Shown here one piece after another: positions 24,891-37,100 of a stretch of 64,000 nt of DNA (position 1 is its first letter; each line of letters starts with the position of its first letter). The translations under genes and the position numbers were made by a program. The DNA lies in contig JARYHS010013630.1 of the NCBI GenBank assembly GCA_031002005.1, positions 242,241,539 to 242,305,538 on the forward strand, in the 5' to 3' direction. The notes under the pieces are model-generated. The model worked only from the letters and a program-made list of their open reading frames with translations, was not told the DNA's origin and made no database searches. The stretch comes from Vandiemenella viatica (lineage: Eukaryota; Arthropoda; Insecta; Orthoptera; Morabidae).

Positions 24891-25270
24891 AGTAGTTTTT
24901 GCGTGAATCACGTTCAGCGATAAATGGATAGGTCTACTATTTTGTGATCAAATATCCCTTAAACATGTCAGCTTTCCGACTTCACATCAGAATGAAACAC
25001 CCTATTTCATCCCCGGAAGTACTGACTGTACTACATTGAAAGCCCCCTCCCCACCCACCACAAAAAAAATCTGGCCAGTTGGTTTTACGTGAATTGCGTC
25101 CAACAATTAATACTGATTTGCGGACACTATTATCTTAAATTTATCGGCTTCCTGACTTCAAATCAAAATGAAACATATCCCATTTTATCGTGGGACCCTG
25201 GGCTATGTATATTATTTGAAACAATATTAAAATACGACCAACAGCTTTTGCCTGAATTCCGTTAATCCAA
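24891..25270 (+). repeat. Diverged tandem repeat, about 170-180 bp unit
   Basis: The unit starts TTTTGCGTGAATCACGTTCA (24899), TTTTACGTGAATTGCGTCCA (25083) and TTTTGCCTGAATTCCGTTAA (25246). The first two also share GACTTCACATCAGAATGAAA / GACTTCAAATCAAAATGAAA and a CCCTATTTCAT / CCCATTTTAT block. About two full units and one partial. Confidence 0.65.
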
Positions 25271-25394
25271 AAAAAAAAAAAATATAAAAACATCCGATTC
25301 GTTTCTGTAGTTTATGAACAGGGTCCCAAACGATTTATTTTTTCAAAAACATTTTAGCTGTACAGATTTTCTTCTGATTACAGTCCTATTATCA

Positions 25395-25815
25395 GTGATA
25401 TTTACGGGTTTCTTCTTCTTCTTTCCCATTTTGGCCTCTATGGACCACGTGGTTCTTAACTCTGGTAAGCTTGTGTGTTAAGTGTGAGCCCAATATTCTT
25501 TCATCCTTGCACCGTGGTTGTCTTTTCTTTCTTCGGTCTATTTCACTCCAGATCCGGGGCGCAGTGTTTTGGCTGTTAGTGTCTGGAGAGAATCGGATGA
25601 TTTAATCAACGATCCGTACTTATCTCTGTTGTAAATTTCATTGGGGTCGATTTCCAGTTACTCGAGATCTTTTCTGACTAGCCTTGTCCATTTTGCATTA
25701 ATCACTTTCCCTGTAGAGACTATTTTGAAGCTTTTGGAGGTGGGTATATGATTGTCCATCCACTCTATGTGACCATAGAACATCCTCTTCTCATGGCCAC
25801 AATTTGAAAAAGTAA
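25395..25815 (-). pseudogene. LINE family E, antisense 3'-end fragment
   Basis: The minus strand encodes GHIEWMD, KWTRLVRKDLE, DPNEIYNRDKYGSLI and ARMKEYWA in order, matching the C-terminal tail of the element at 41980-43525, with stops in between. Only the last part of the reverse-transcriptase protein is left. Confidence 0.75.
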
Positions 25816-26319
25816 TCATATTGGAAGTCCAAGCTGTTACTGATCTCTTACGGATTTACATTGCGCAGGTAACTAAGAACAGCATTGGTGAAACATATTA
25901 GGTAAATATAACGGTAAAAAGCAACACTGGATTTTGACCTTTAGTCTGCTTCTTCGCACAGTCAACTGCTGTACGGTCTCTTGCGGAACGATGCACTCCA
26001 TCACCCAACACGTCTAACCAAAACGGCATGTGTCAACGAAGCTTTTGCAATGACAGACTTCAAATCGGAAAAGTTAGGTGTTAGGATAAAATGAGAAGAT
26101 AAATTTCATGTAAAAGGATTCTGAGAGATTCCCCGTATAGATATTTGCTTATTGAAGAGCTTTGCAAACGTGTGTAAAGAAAAATAAGAAAACAGGAAAC
26201 GTGCAATATTGCGTGTGGCTACGTGTACGGGAGTGAGCCAAGAAGCTGTGTTCATTGGCAGGTGGCACTTCCCATGTTGCGCCAACCTCGCTTTTCCGCC
26301 GCCGCTGACGCTATACACA
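25816..26319. other. Upstream region of KAZ-1
   Basis: No element ends or frames supported. The last 60 bases before the TATA box are GC-richer (CCGCCGCCGCTGACGC at 26297-26312), as expected near a promoter. Confidence 0.4.
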
Positions 26320-26329
26320 TATATATAGG
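26320..26329 (+). promoter_or_regulatory. TATA box and likely initiator of KAZ-1
   Basis: TATATATAGG lies 41-50 bp before the ATG. An initiator-like TCACTC at 26352-26357 puts the start of transcription about 33 bp downstream of the TATA box, giving a 5' leader of about 16 nt. Confidence 0.6.
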
Positions 26330-26369
26330 CACCGTATGAAAGTGGAACGCATCACTCCACTCATCAGCC

Positions 26370-26403
26370 ATGAAGGCAGTTGCATGTTTCCTTATACTGT
26401 CTG
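26370..26403 (+). CDS. KAZ-1 exon 1 (signal peptide)
   Basis: Starts at the ATG in AGCCATGAAGG and codes for MKAVACFLILS plus one base of Gly12. The donor GTAAGT follows directly. It is far below the length of an ordinary frame and was found by the match to KAZ-2 exon 1. Confidence 0.87.
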
Positions 26404-27452
26404 GTAAGTACCATTTACGTTCGCCGCTCACGTTGTATGATAAAAAAGAGCTGTGCATGTCGCCAGAAGAAACGTCTATAGGTATATCTGTTTTCGAATC
26501 TTCACTACTCAGTGAAAATCGAGGGAGCCATTCACGTTAGAGAGGTATATCGTTACTGACTACAGCTAAAAACCTCGTATATTACTTTTGTTTAGGAATG
26601 AAGTGAAATAAATGGCCCGTGACAAAAAATACATCTATTAGAAATAATATATATGATTGCAGGCATCTGCCTGGTGGTGCACGCACAGAGAGGTCCGTGG
26701 GGTTGGTTTCCAAACAACTGGCGCCAGCCGGACGTCTGGCCGTGGAATCAGGACGCACCTGACGAGGTACCCGACAACCGCCCTCCGTTCCCGACTCCTG
26801 CCCAGCGGGTGCCTACAACACAGGCACCGCCAGTTCAGCAGCAGAGGAGCACGCCAGCCGTGGACAGCTTCGGCCGCGTGGCGGGCTGCGACTGCCCCAC
26901 CACCAACCAGTACAACCCCGTGTGCGGCTCAGACAACATCACCTACTCCAACCGCGAGAAGCTCAACTGCGCGAACCTCTGCGGGCACCGTGAGTACACT
27001 TAAACGGTTTCAAATGATAAGTTCCAGCCCTGCTTTGACTCACGTAAGGAGGCTACTAATCGATGGTACTATAACCGAAAAACATTGAGATTTTCTTATA
27101 CTGAAAACACATATTTAATACAATGACTACTAGCGGTACCATTTTCGAATTAGATATTGGAATTATTTTTGTTAAACAATAGTTACTATTTATTAAATTT
27201 CGCTGGTGCATTGACAGGGATAGCTACAATTTTTGGATAAAAGTAATTCCTTTTCTCACCTATAATATGAATTTTCAGTAAAAACTGTGCATTAATAATA
27301 CTGAATAGACCTAGAAAGGAATTTTATATCCGTATATGAATAGAATTTAGCCCTAACATCTGTTAATGGTGGTATTTGTCTGTTCTGACTGCGGTGTGCC
27401 TGGACTGATTTCAGCTGTGACGTTGAGGTTCCTGGGTAGCTGTCAACAGTAG
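26370..27452 (+). CDS. KAZ-1: secreted Kazal-type serine protease inhibitor (three exons)
   Basis: Exons 26370-26403, 26663-26989 and 27415-27452 join to 399 nt, 132 residues. Introns follow GT-AG (GTAAGT and GTGAGT donors) and both are phase 1. Residues 1-19 form a signal peptide ending VVHA, giving a mature N-terminal Gln. Residues 20-80 are Trp- and Pro-rich without known domain. Residues 87-130 are a Kazal domain with cysteines at 87, 89, 99, 114, 118 and 130 and the hallmark YNPVCGSDNITYSN. Kazal domains block serine proteases by a loop after the second cysteine; the P1 position by family rule is Thr91, so trypsin is an unlikely target (inference). It would act outside the cell, in haemolymph, gut or a gland. 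Next to its paralogue KAZ-2. Confidence 0.88.
26663..26989 (+). CDS. KAZ-1 exon 2 (propeptide-like region and most of the Kazal domain)
   Basis: Acceptor TTGCAG at 26657-26662; donor GTGAGT at 26990. Codon use is strongly GC-rich compared with the AT-rich flanks, as expected of real coding sequence here. Carries five of the six cysteines. Confidence 0.9.
27415..27452 (+). CDS. KAZ-1 exon 3 (terminal 38-nt exon with sixth cysteine)
   Basis: Acceptor TTTCAG at 27409-27414. Codes for PVTLRFLGSCQQ then TAG. It supplies the last cysteine and matches KAZ-2 exon 3 (VSIQYLGTCQ) in position, phase and cysteine spacing. Confidence 0.85.
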
Positions 27453-27569
27453 TAGCGTCATCGCTTATCGAAGTCGTCGACGCTGTGGGCCTGGATTGAA
27501 TATTCATTAGTGTAAATATGTCATTAAACATTATCATCATCACGTGTTCAGAATTCTATGTTGTCATGA

Positions 27570-27575
27570 AATAAA
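27570..27575 (+). terminator. Poly(A) signal of KAZ-1
   Basis: AATAAA about 120 nt after the stop codon; a 3' UTR of about 140 nt is inferred. Confidence 0.65.
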
Positions 27576-27599
27576 AATATACTTTCTATCTATGTACGG

Positions 27600-27975
27600 A
27601 GTACCTCGAATCATTTTCACCACTTTCCACGAAGGAAATGTATAGCAACATAATTTACATTCCTGTTTCTCCAAGAAAAGTTTTCTAAACAAAGTGATAA
27701 CTGCTAGGTAAGTGAAAACTACAGTAATTCTGCTTGTTTCACATCACTGTCGATCTAATATCCGTTGATATGTAAATTACTTATTGGAGATGTAAAAATG
27801 AACGGATATAAATTTAGTCACAGTTTCCTGCATGGTGAGAATAATAACGGAAAAGTAACATGTATTTAATTATTGTCTTTTACGCTATTTTGTTTTATGT
27901 TACGAAGGTTAACACGTTGGTTGGAGCATGCGTTAAATGTTTGTTTGAATATGAAAAATGTCAAACTTACTAAGT
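27600..27975. other. Intergenic DNA between KAZ-1 and a SINE
   Basis: AT-rich; no gene or element ends. Confidence 0.5.
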
Positions 27976-27979
27976 TCGC

Positions 27980-28095
27980 TCCCCGCCCCCGTCGGAGCAT
28001 CAAGGCCATGGCCGAATTCCTTCCAGTTTCTTGTCCCAGTCCCATCCCGCCTCGACGACGACGAAGCGTAAAGCCATAGGCAAAAGAAAAAAAAA
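27980..28095 (+). mobile_element. SINE family A, 5'-truncated
   Basis: Only the 3' half remains: GGCCATGGCCGAATTCCTTCC, then CCCATCCCGCCTC, AAGCGTAAAGCCATA and an A-rich tail. The tRNA-like head is missing. Confidence 0.7.
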
Positions 28096-29444
28096 TTGAG
28101 AGGGTCAAGTGTTTACTCGCAAGTTTAGCCACTGCGTCCTCGGAGGTACTTATAATACTAAAAAATATGTAAGTAATTAGCAGGACGGAATGTGTATGTT
28201 CACGAACCGATAACGACACATAAGTTCTGTATGCTAAATAATAAATTGTTTTCGCTTTATCAAAGTTAAAAACTGTTTGTTTCATTGCTGATAATTGGCT
28301 AAAAAGTAGTGGTTACTAAAAGTGTAACACAACAGCACAACTGAGAGCCGAATTAAAAACTTTGTTAATAAAGATACTAACCTAATTATAAAACTTCCTC
28401 TTCTCATAAAACTGGAAATGCCTTGTCCAACCAAATTTTCAGGTAGAAGAATAAAGTAATACCAGCTAATAATAATAATAATAATAAAAAAAAAAGAAAA
28501 AACGGAACCTGAAACCAGATTGTGGTCGACTAGAAAAATACTCAGTCTATACAAATGACTGGTATAATTTAACAATTAGAGGAGTGTGTATTGTAAACAT
28601 TGATTGCTAATACAGAAAGAATCAAGGAATTTAAAAAGTATCTTTAATATTAGTCCATCATATAAATAATTTACCTACACATTTCCTCAGGGAAGTTTAA
28701 CACATATAAGCCTGTACTACTCTTGTATCTTACACGGTCTCCTAACACCTAATATTAAACAAGAATACGTCCACCACTCCCATTTTACGAATGAGAAATA
28801 AAAGCCTCTCGACTCCCAATTTGCAGGCCACAGGAATGTAAGGAATTAGCAGGATGGATTGTATATGCTCACGAATTCATCATAACACTCGGAATGATCT
28901 CTGGAGATCTGCGTATGGGCCACGAGATTCTACATCGTTCCCTGCAACACTTGGTGTCTTTACGATTACAGATACACGCCCTGAATGTTTATTAGATAGG
29001 CTACTGTAAGTTTAGGAAACTTACCTAGTTTCAATATTTAAATATGAAATAGAATCCTAGTGTTTACTCTAGAGATGAAAAAGCAACTGTTTCGAGTGAG
29101 ATAAATTAATTGTTTGAACTTTATTCCGATAGCTATTGTGCTTGAAATAAGATGGCCTGCTTCAGTGTTTTCGTTGGCTGCACGTCACTACCGTTTATAT
29201 TACAATCAACAAACAGAAAGTGTAAACACGAAGAAGATGGATGGAACAGAGAAGAATTTCTTGATAAACTGTTACGTGATGCCGTCAACGTTAGGAATTC
29301 CAAGAAACACTATAATCAGGCTGCGATTGAGGTAACCTGCTTATCGGGAACCAACTTGGCGCGCAGAGTTTCCGCGATGAGAGACAGGTTTGCGCGGCCC
29401 CGGGTGCGTGGGGGCTCCCCGCCTGCTGCTTACCAGTAGTCAAC
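28096..29444. other. Intergenic DNA between the Kazal genes
   Basis: AT-rich with a short (AAT)n/A-rich tract near 28468-28500. The last 80 bases before KAZ-2 are GC-rich (CGCGGCCCCGGG) with no TATA box. A 95-codon frame at 29152-29439 has no known domain and overlaps the likely promoter. Confidence 0.4.
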
Positions 29445-29481
29445 ATGCAGCTGCGCCTCCTCGTCGTCTGCTGCTGCCTCG
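29445..29481 (+). CDS. KAZ-2 exon 1 (signal peptide)
   Basis: Codes for MQLRLLVVCCCL plus one base of Val13; donor GTGAGT at 29482. Same length class, phase and role as KAZ-1 exon 1. Confidence 0.82.
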
Positions 29482-31075
29482 GTGAGTCGCTCGTCCAAAC
29501 ACGCTGTGAGAAATATTATCAGTGCAGTTCACGCAATGTTAGTAAGTCGGTGATGGTGTGTGAAATTATTACTAGTGTAGCACTTACAAAAAAAAAATAA
29601 AAAAAAATGTTGGAAAGTTTATTTAGAGGTTAAATGAGCAAGAGCTTTTAAAAGAATCTTTCATGGGAACCACACAGTGTAGCAGATAGTTGAAGTACCA
29701 TTTCTTGGTTTCTAGGTGCATTTGTACTAACAGTAATGTGTGGTCATTAATCAGTAATTTTCTCTGTAATTATAATTTTTCTAATGGCTTAAAAATATTT
29801 TTTGCTCGCCACACCTGCTTCGGCGCTGACATGGAAGGAGTTAATCGTTTAAGGCAACATTCAACTGAGATGATGCCGGCCTCGGTAGCGTAGGGGCTAG
29901 AGGTACCGAAGGTCGCCGGTTCGAGTCCGGCAGAGGGCATGGGTGTTTAGTGTTGTGTCTGTGAATGTCTTGTCCGTGTTGTAGTGTCCTTGTGTCAATA
30001 CTTGATAGCAACAAATCACATTGAGCTGGCTGTATGGCCTAGTAGCCAAATGCCATTAAAAAAAAAAAAAACTGAGATGATTTCCCCTTGTCTTCCCCAG
30101 TGATTGCTGTTTGTGTTGAAGTCTGTGATATGTTTGTACTCAGTATAGTGGGTTGTTAGTGAATGAAATTGTCAGATAGGGAGAGTGTGAAACCCTATGC
30201 TGGCCTATTCTGGCGTACTCGTCCGAAAGACTCAATAGAAGCAGATAAGCTTAACATCCTATTCAACGGGCGACTCGCCATTAACATTATCGTATGCACT
30301 CTCCCCATAAATACTGCGGAGAAGTTTTGGATTTTACTCAGGGATTTCTTTCACAATCTGGTGATCAAAATTTTTTCATCATCAGGAATCGAACCAATGA
30401 ACTCTGTGTGAGGCGCCGGACACCGACAACGGAGCCTATAACCTCTACGTAAGAAAAGTAAACTGAGGGTCAAGTTCTGTGGGTTGACGTTTGTAACTAA
30501 CAAATTTCTGCGAATTTATAAACTACACCAGTAAAATTCCCATTCTAAATATAGCTACAGCGTTTCTGAACTAATTATGTTGTGCCTTGTGTCAACGTGT
30601 GTTTATTCGTTGTGCTGCTTTCGTTTTCTTGCTGTGCTGTATTTTATTGATTGCCCACGATGTTTCACAGCTCTGTAGCGAATCCAAAGCTTTTTAAATG
30701 AGCGCTGAGGTAGTTATATGTCACACTGTGGACGTCTGTGTCCTGAGGCAAAGTGTGCGCCAGTCCCTGAAATCTTTGTTTTTAACTATGAGTATTTAAT
30801 TGCCTTGATAAATATTGAAGTGGTAGTAGATATGTCGTTTTAATCACTTTTCACTGCGGAAATTGAAGTTGAGGAAATGGCTGTATTCTATATTTTTGTC
30901 TAAAATACAGTAATACCCCGCTTTACGCGAGGGATACGTTCCGCAAAAAATCGCGTTAAGTGAAATTCGCGTATATCGGGGGTTTACGATTAAACAGAGT
31001 GAAAAGTTAATGCAAAAAAATAAAAATCATTGGAATCAATCTCTTTAATTCTAAGAACACTTTATGCAGTATTAC

Positions 31076-31116
<41 letters not shown>

Positions 31117-34100
31117 GGAAAAATACATCTATTTTCTTTTGGGTAGCATTTCTTTTACGTTCTTGTAAAATACGTTCACCCAACGCTGTTTTTAATTGTT
31201 TCACACATGGTCCAAACACGGTCATCATCACTATCTATGCTATGCAATATGTCCAAACCTGAATAAATTTTTGAACGAATATTTTGTATTCCGCTTGAAG
31301 ATAAAATTCTCTCTTCTACTTGTCCTTCCTCATCGTTTATGAAATTATTCTGTAACTCAATCAGATCTTCATTGCTGAGAGGTTCGTCGTGATTTGCTAC
31401 AAGTTCTTCAAGATCTTCTACCGCAACATCTTCAAGTTCAGACCATTCAATCATTGCAGCAATGTCTTCAAGCACTTGTCTGTGCATTTGGACAATTCTT
31501 CTAGGTGCTTCCACTACATCTGGCCAAAGATTACGCCACACCCTGTTCATACAACTCCTTTTAACTTCTTTCCAAGACTCATCTATGTTGTGAATATCCT
31601 TCAGGATGTTGTATGACTTCCACCGCTCTCGCATAGACTGTCTTCCTTCCCCGTCTGTTTCATGAATTAGTTGGCTAAAAGTGCGGCGATGGTAATAAGC
31701 TTTGAAGTTTGCTATTGCTTCCTGGTCCATAGTAGGAACATCACGTACACTTTTAAGTCTCTCGGCGTATCAAGTGAGGTTGGATGTCATGGGGCATTGT
31801 CTAAGAGTAATATAACTTTACGTTCAAGCCCATTTCTGTCACAGTAGGATTTTACTGACTGGCAAAAACTATTAGAATCTTGAAAAACTTTCTGTTGGAC
31901 CGCCACACGACTGGTAGGCTTATCTCGTCTGTACCTCGCATTGCACGATGTGTTTCTGAATGGTAAACCAGTAAAGGTTTCAGTTTGAAATCACCAGTGG
32001 CATTACCACCTAGCAGAAGTGTTAATAGATCTTTCGTAGCTTTGAAACCGCTGGCTTGACGTTCTTCTTTAGAAATGAATGTTCAAGATGGCACATTTTT
32101 CTCACTAAAGCCCCGTCTCATCATCATTGAAGATGAGACAAACAGGAATTTTTTCTCGTGCTACGAAATCTTGAAACTTGTCTGGAAACTCAGCTGCAGC
32201 TTGAGTGTCGCACTGGCGGACTCACCTGTTATCTGAATATTGTGAAGATTGGAGCACTGCTTGAACCGATGAAACCAGCCTCTGCGGGCATCAAAAGTCG
32301 GAGTGGAAGTCACCTTCTTCTGTCTTTAACATCTCATACAAAGATTTTGCTTTTGTGCATATGATATCTTGAGTCAGTGTTGTGTTCTTCTTATTTAAAT
32401 CTTCGATCCAGACTGCTAGCAACTTCTCCATTCTTTCTAGGATAGAAGATCTCGAACGAGAAGTTTTGTTGCACTTATAGGTGTTGAACTTTCGCTGGAA
32501 AGTTTAATTTTTTCCCGATTTTTAAAAATCCTTCTCACAGTCGATTCTGACAGACCAAAATCTCTGCCAACAATTGTTGCTTTTTCCTCCATTTTCCGTT
32601 CTTCTTTTCACCTTCATCTTCAATTCCAAAGTTACACTTTTACGCTCTTTTTTCTTCGTAGGCGGCATTTTTAACGTAGTGTTAAATTATGTATCTCCAC
32701 CAAACGTTAAAACACGACTGCCAGCCGAGATAAACAAATGGAACAAACGAAACAAATGAGGGAATTCCCATAGAACAAAGTCGTAGGATGGGGAATCCTC
32801 AATTCTTCGATCAGAATGGTCGGAGAAAGAGGGGATTACCGCGAGCAAAGAGAAGCCAATTACTACATTATGGACATACATATTCTTAAGTAAGCAATTC
32901 GCGTAATACGAGGCATTTTAGCGCGAAATTTGAAATTCGCGTTAAAGCGAAACCGCGCATAACGGGGTCGCGTAAAGCGGGGTATTACTGTACTTGGTTG
33001 CTACGAGAGTAAGAAAAGAAAAAATTGTGAACACAGAGAAAACATATTTAGATGTAATTGAGGCTACTCTTACGACTTAGTGCCCAAGTAACTAACAACA
33101 TCAAGAAAAGATCGGGCTAATATTCATTTTATGTTATTACTAAGATTAAGTACCAGTTACAAAACCAGCAAAAATAAATACATGTACTACACGTCTCGTG
33201 GCTGTTATCACTAATTTGTTGTAGCTGTGCGTGGTGTTCGTTAGGAAGTCATCTGGTTCCAAACACGGCGGTGGAAGAAATTTACAAACCAGCCCTCCAC
33301 TCCCTCTTCCGGAAGAGTGGACCATGAGGGCGATCACCAGATTCATCATCCTTTAATCCTCACACTCGACATATCCACGTCACAGTCATACAGCTGTACA
33401 CGGAACATGAAAACTGACGTACTGATGATAAGACAGGGACCAAATAAGAAATCACTGCGCGAAACAGTCCAAAAGACATCTGAAATGCTGTTCTGTTAAA
33501 ACTATAAATTTCGATATACAGAACTAGGCCATGATTTAAACTCAGCACTAATCTCTACATTTCAGGTGCCCACGATATTGTTAAAAATATCAGAAATTCA
33601 GGTATTTCTTCTTATAATGAATTATTTCCTTCCTTATAGACATATCGCATGTCTCCAAACTTATTTCATGAAGTGTACATCAAAATTTCTACTATTTGGA
33701 GTTGTTTCCATTATTTTTAAGAGGACTTGCTATTCATAATTTTCTCCACTTTAATTCGATAGATTTTATGGGTTCACTAAATTCCAGTTACAGTGTTACA
33801 TGATTTTCCAGAATGATTTTAACATTCAAATTTTAATTTGAAGTTGAATCCTTCATGAAACAACTAGTGCAAATTTTATTAACGTTATGGAATCAAAATG
33901 TACAAATACTTCTCAACACGCGAAATGATTTTGAAATTATAACAGAGAAAACAAAATCTTTTCGTGATTAGTTGCTACTTTAAAGCGTATTTAAGCGAGT
34001 GAACGTTACTTTGTGGATAGTATTCCCTTGTAACGACACCATCGGTACCCATTAATATATCCGCTGCTAGTACGACCTAGCACGCAGAGTGATGCTCTGA

Positions 34101-37100
34101 GGTCATCAACGGAAAAGTTTAAAAATAAAAAACTGATGAATGTTGAGAATTACAGTTACCATAAAACCCATCTTTGAAATAATTAAAGCCATCTGGGAGC
34201 TGCTGAGAACTTTTCTTGGTTCTTTCGTTCGTCCCTTTCGGTGTAACACACAAAGTAACCAGGTGAAATATTCGCTACTTGTAGCCTTCCGTGTTCAAGG
34301 ATAAAATTCCAGGAACCGACCCACTACATTTGTAATCAGAAAATTACTTTCATTAGTAATCGTCACCTTAATTCTGACAACATATTTTCGTAAAGGAGGT
34401 GTATCCAGTATATAAATCTAATGTTACTCTGCAATCCTGTGTCACATCCAAATGAGACCTGTGTTCTACTGAAAAGGAGAGGAAAAATTTCTATCCTACA
34501 GTGAGTCACAGTCGTCACGGAGACTAATGATCGAAATGTTATATTGTTATGTTTCAAATTAAACATTATATACAGTGTGATTCATCTCATTTTCTTGCTT
34601 AACCCTCATACTCTGGCACGATGAAAATTTTTTTCTCATTCCTTTGACTAAATGTTTTGAATTTGTTCCCATTCATATAAATGGCTACATTTTTTCTGTA
34701 GTTAATGCAAAATGTATGCTTGATTTAATGGTACGTTTCTGATGAGCAGACTATATTAATATTAAACGTTTAATGTTGTTAGATATTTATTCACATTCAC
34801 AGTGAGTAGAGTGCGGGACATTGAGGAATAACTGTAGCAGATTCTAAGTGCTCAAATTGTAGCCAATAGGCAAGCCATGCTGGTATAATCCAATTTTATG
34901 AAGGATGATTAGTATAGTGGTAAAACTGAAAAGATATTTATAGAATGTTACTGCTGTCTTTTATGTTAGAAATAGCAGGAGACTGAGGGTTGTTGACTGT
35001 TGCAGTGTGGTTTTCAACGTGCCATGGCCAGCGCAGGCAGGGGGGCTGGTGGCCTCAGGTGCTGACCCTGCCTCCTGGTGGAGGACGGCCCACCTTCAGC
35101 ACGTCCACCACAACCACCTCCAGGGCCACCACAACCACCCCCAGGGCAACCACCAGCTCCAACTGCAACTGCCCGTCGCCTGCGCAATACAACCCTGTTT
35201 GCGGCTCCGACAACACCACCTACACCAACCCTCAGAAGCTGGAGTGCGCCAGAGCCTGCGGACTAAGTGAGTGACGCTTACAGCTTACATCATCCCGGGT
35301 ACCTAAATTTATCATAGTGCATGCAGCAAAACGTATAACACCGATTAATTTGCAGAGCCTTAGAGTTTTAGTTTGTTGTCAGTACATACTAAGTAATAAC
35401 CGTGAATATCACATAATCCTCAAGTGCGTTGTAGCTGGAGGCCAAGTAACAAGTTGCCAAAGTCACGGATTGATCAAAATCAGCGTTAGTAAGTAGTTTC
35501 CATTTTGACACTTCAAGCGATCACCTCATTGATTAAGGTATATAGCTGCTATAAGCTGTTAACAAGTTGAATAGTTTAATATACCACGTTGCTTCCAAGA
35601 GCCTTGTAGTCCATATGGAGCTAGTACCGGATATAGTCAGTAACATCAGAGATCGAGAATAAGACAAAAGTCATGAATTCCCTTTCCTGTACTTGTTTGC
35701 TCAGCCTGTCAACAAATCTTTGTTTTGGTTGACTGAAACATTCACCTGTACATGAGTGTAGGAGCGCTCACTCTAACTGTGCATTGTATTTCGAGGCGTT
35801 TATAATAGGGCCAAGGTTGTAGTTCTCAACAACTGCTTGTTTACCTCTTTGATATTTCTCTCAAATCTCCATCAAGAGAAGATGAGAAATGTCTCACATA
35901 GGGATTAATTTTGGCCTTGTTTGTCCTCAGTAAAACACATTGAACATAGAATACAAGTTGTTTCCAATCATACAAAGATGGATAACACTATTGCATCTGC
36001 TTTGTTCAATATTTTCACACAAAAAGAAAGAAAAGTGTTCCTGACTTTGATGAGTTTTACTCATTTAACGGCCGCATGCATTTTATTTTCCTCCCAGGTG
36101 AAGTCTGGAAGGCGGGGAGTTGGAGGGTGTCGAATACACTTTTCATCCTAAATAACCTAATTGGGTGGGAAGAGGCATGTGAAGGAAGTCGGCCGTGGCA
36201 TTTGAAAGGAACCATTTCCAGCATACGCCTGGAGTGACTGCGGAAAGCCTCAGTCAGGATGGCCGAACAGAGATTTGAACACTCGTCCTCCCGAATGCCA
36301 GGTAGAAAGGCGAATTCGCCCTCATCCTGATTCGGTACGCGGAGGCATGGCTGGCGCCTCATCCAGTGTGCGTGAGCCACACTGCACTGGATGATACAGC
36401 TAAAATTAGTATCAGGGCTAAATACGCAGTGGGACTTTCCTCCTAAGTTTCTAGATTTGGGAAACAACTTGAACCTACTCATTCACAAACAATCTCAATC
36501 AAATTAATAAATGGCAACAATGCAGACACCACGTTAATTGGAAAACTGCTTTTCTACGTTAGCAACGAACACATCCACAACTACCTACAAAGCAGAAACA
36601 TAAGTTTAATTGATATACCAAAAGGAAGTAAAAGATCATGTTGCATTTTACTCACGTTTCTTATGTCAATTTTTTTAATGAGAACGATAATGAAACGTCC
36701 ATTTTCCGTTTTCCATCATTTTTATAAGGAATGTATACCCTGAAAGTCTGATCTTTAGACAACATTAAACTCATTCAGACACATTAGGTTAGCAAAAGGG
36801 TGCTATGTGGATCGTACAGTTGTACAGAACTGTGTATCTCGCTGCATCTCTGAGCCTGCCACTGCTAACATGGCGACCTCTGGGTTTAAGAGCAGACATT
36901 AACACCTGTACAAGTCTATTATCGTGTTTTTCTTTTGCTGTCATCAGTCTTTCGACTCATTTGATGCAATCCTCCATCCCTTCCTATCCTGTGTTAATAA
37001 TCTCTTTATCTCTAGATACCCTTTACAACTCACGTCCTCAATTTTATACTTCATATATTCTAATATCTGTCTTCCTTTACAGTTCAACTGTTTCCTCCAT

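Noticed and set aside
26657..27088. 143-codon frame overlapping KAZ-1 exon 2
   Set aside because: Shifted frame of the GC-rich exon; Arg/Ser/Ala-rich without domain, and runs through the donor site.
35706..35735. Second candidate third exon for KAZ-2 (after TGCTCAG)
   Set aside because: It would give a cysteine too close to the fifth one; spacing does not fit the Kazal fold.
35925..36151. Candidate nearer third exon for KAZ-2
   Set aside because: Acceptor-like CCTCAG is present but the frame has no Cys at the required distance and no similarity to KAZ-1 exon 3.
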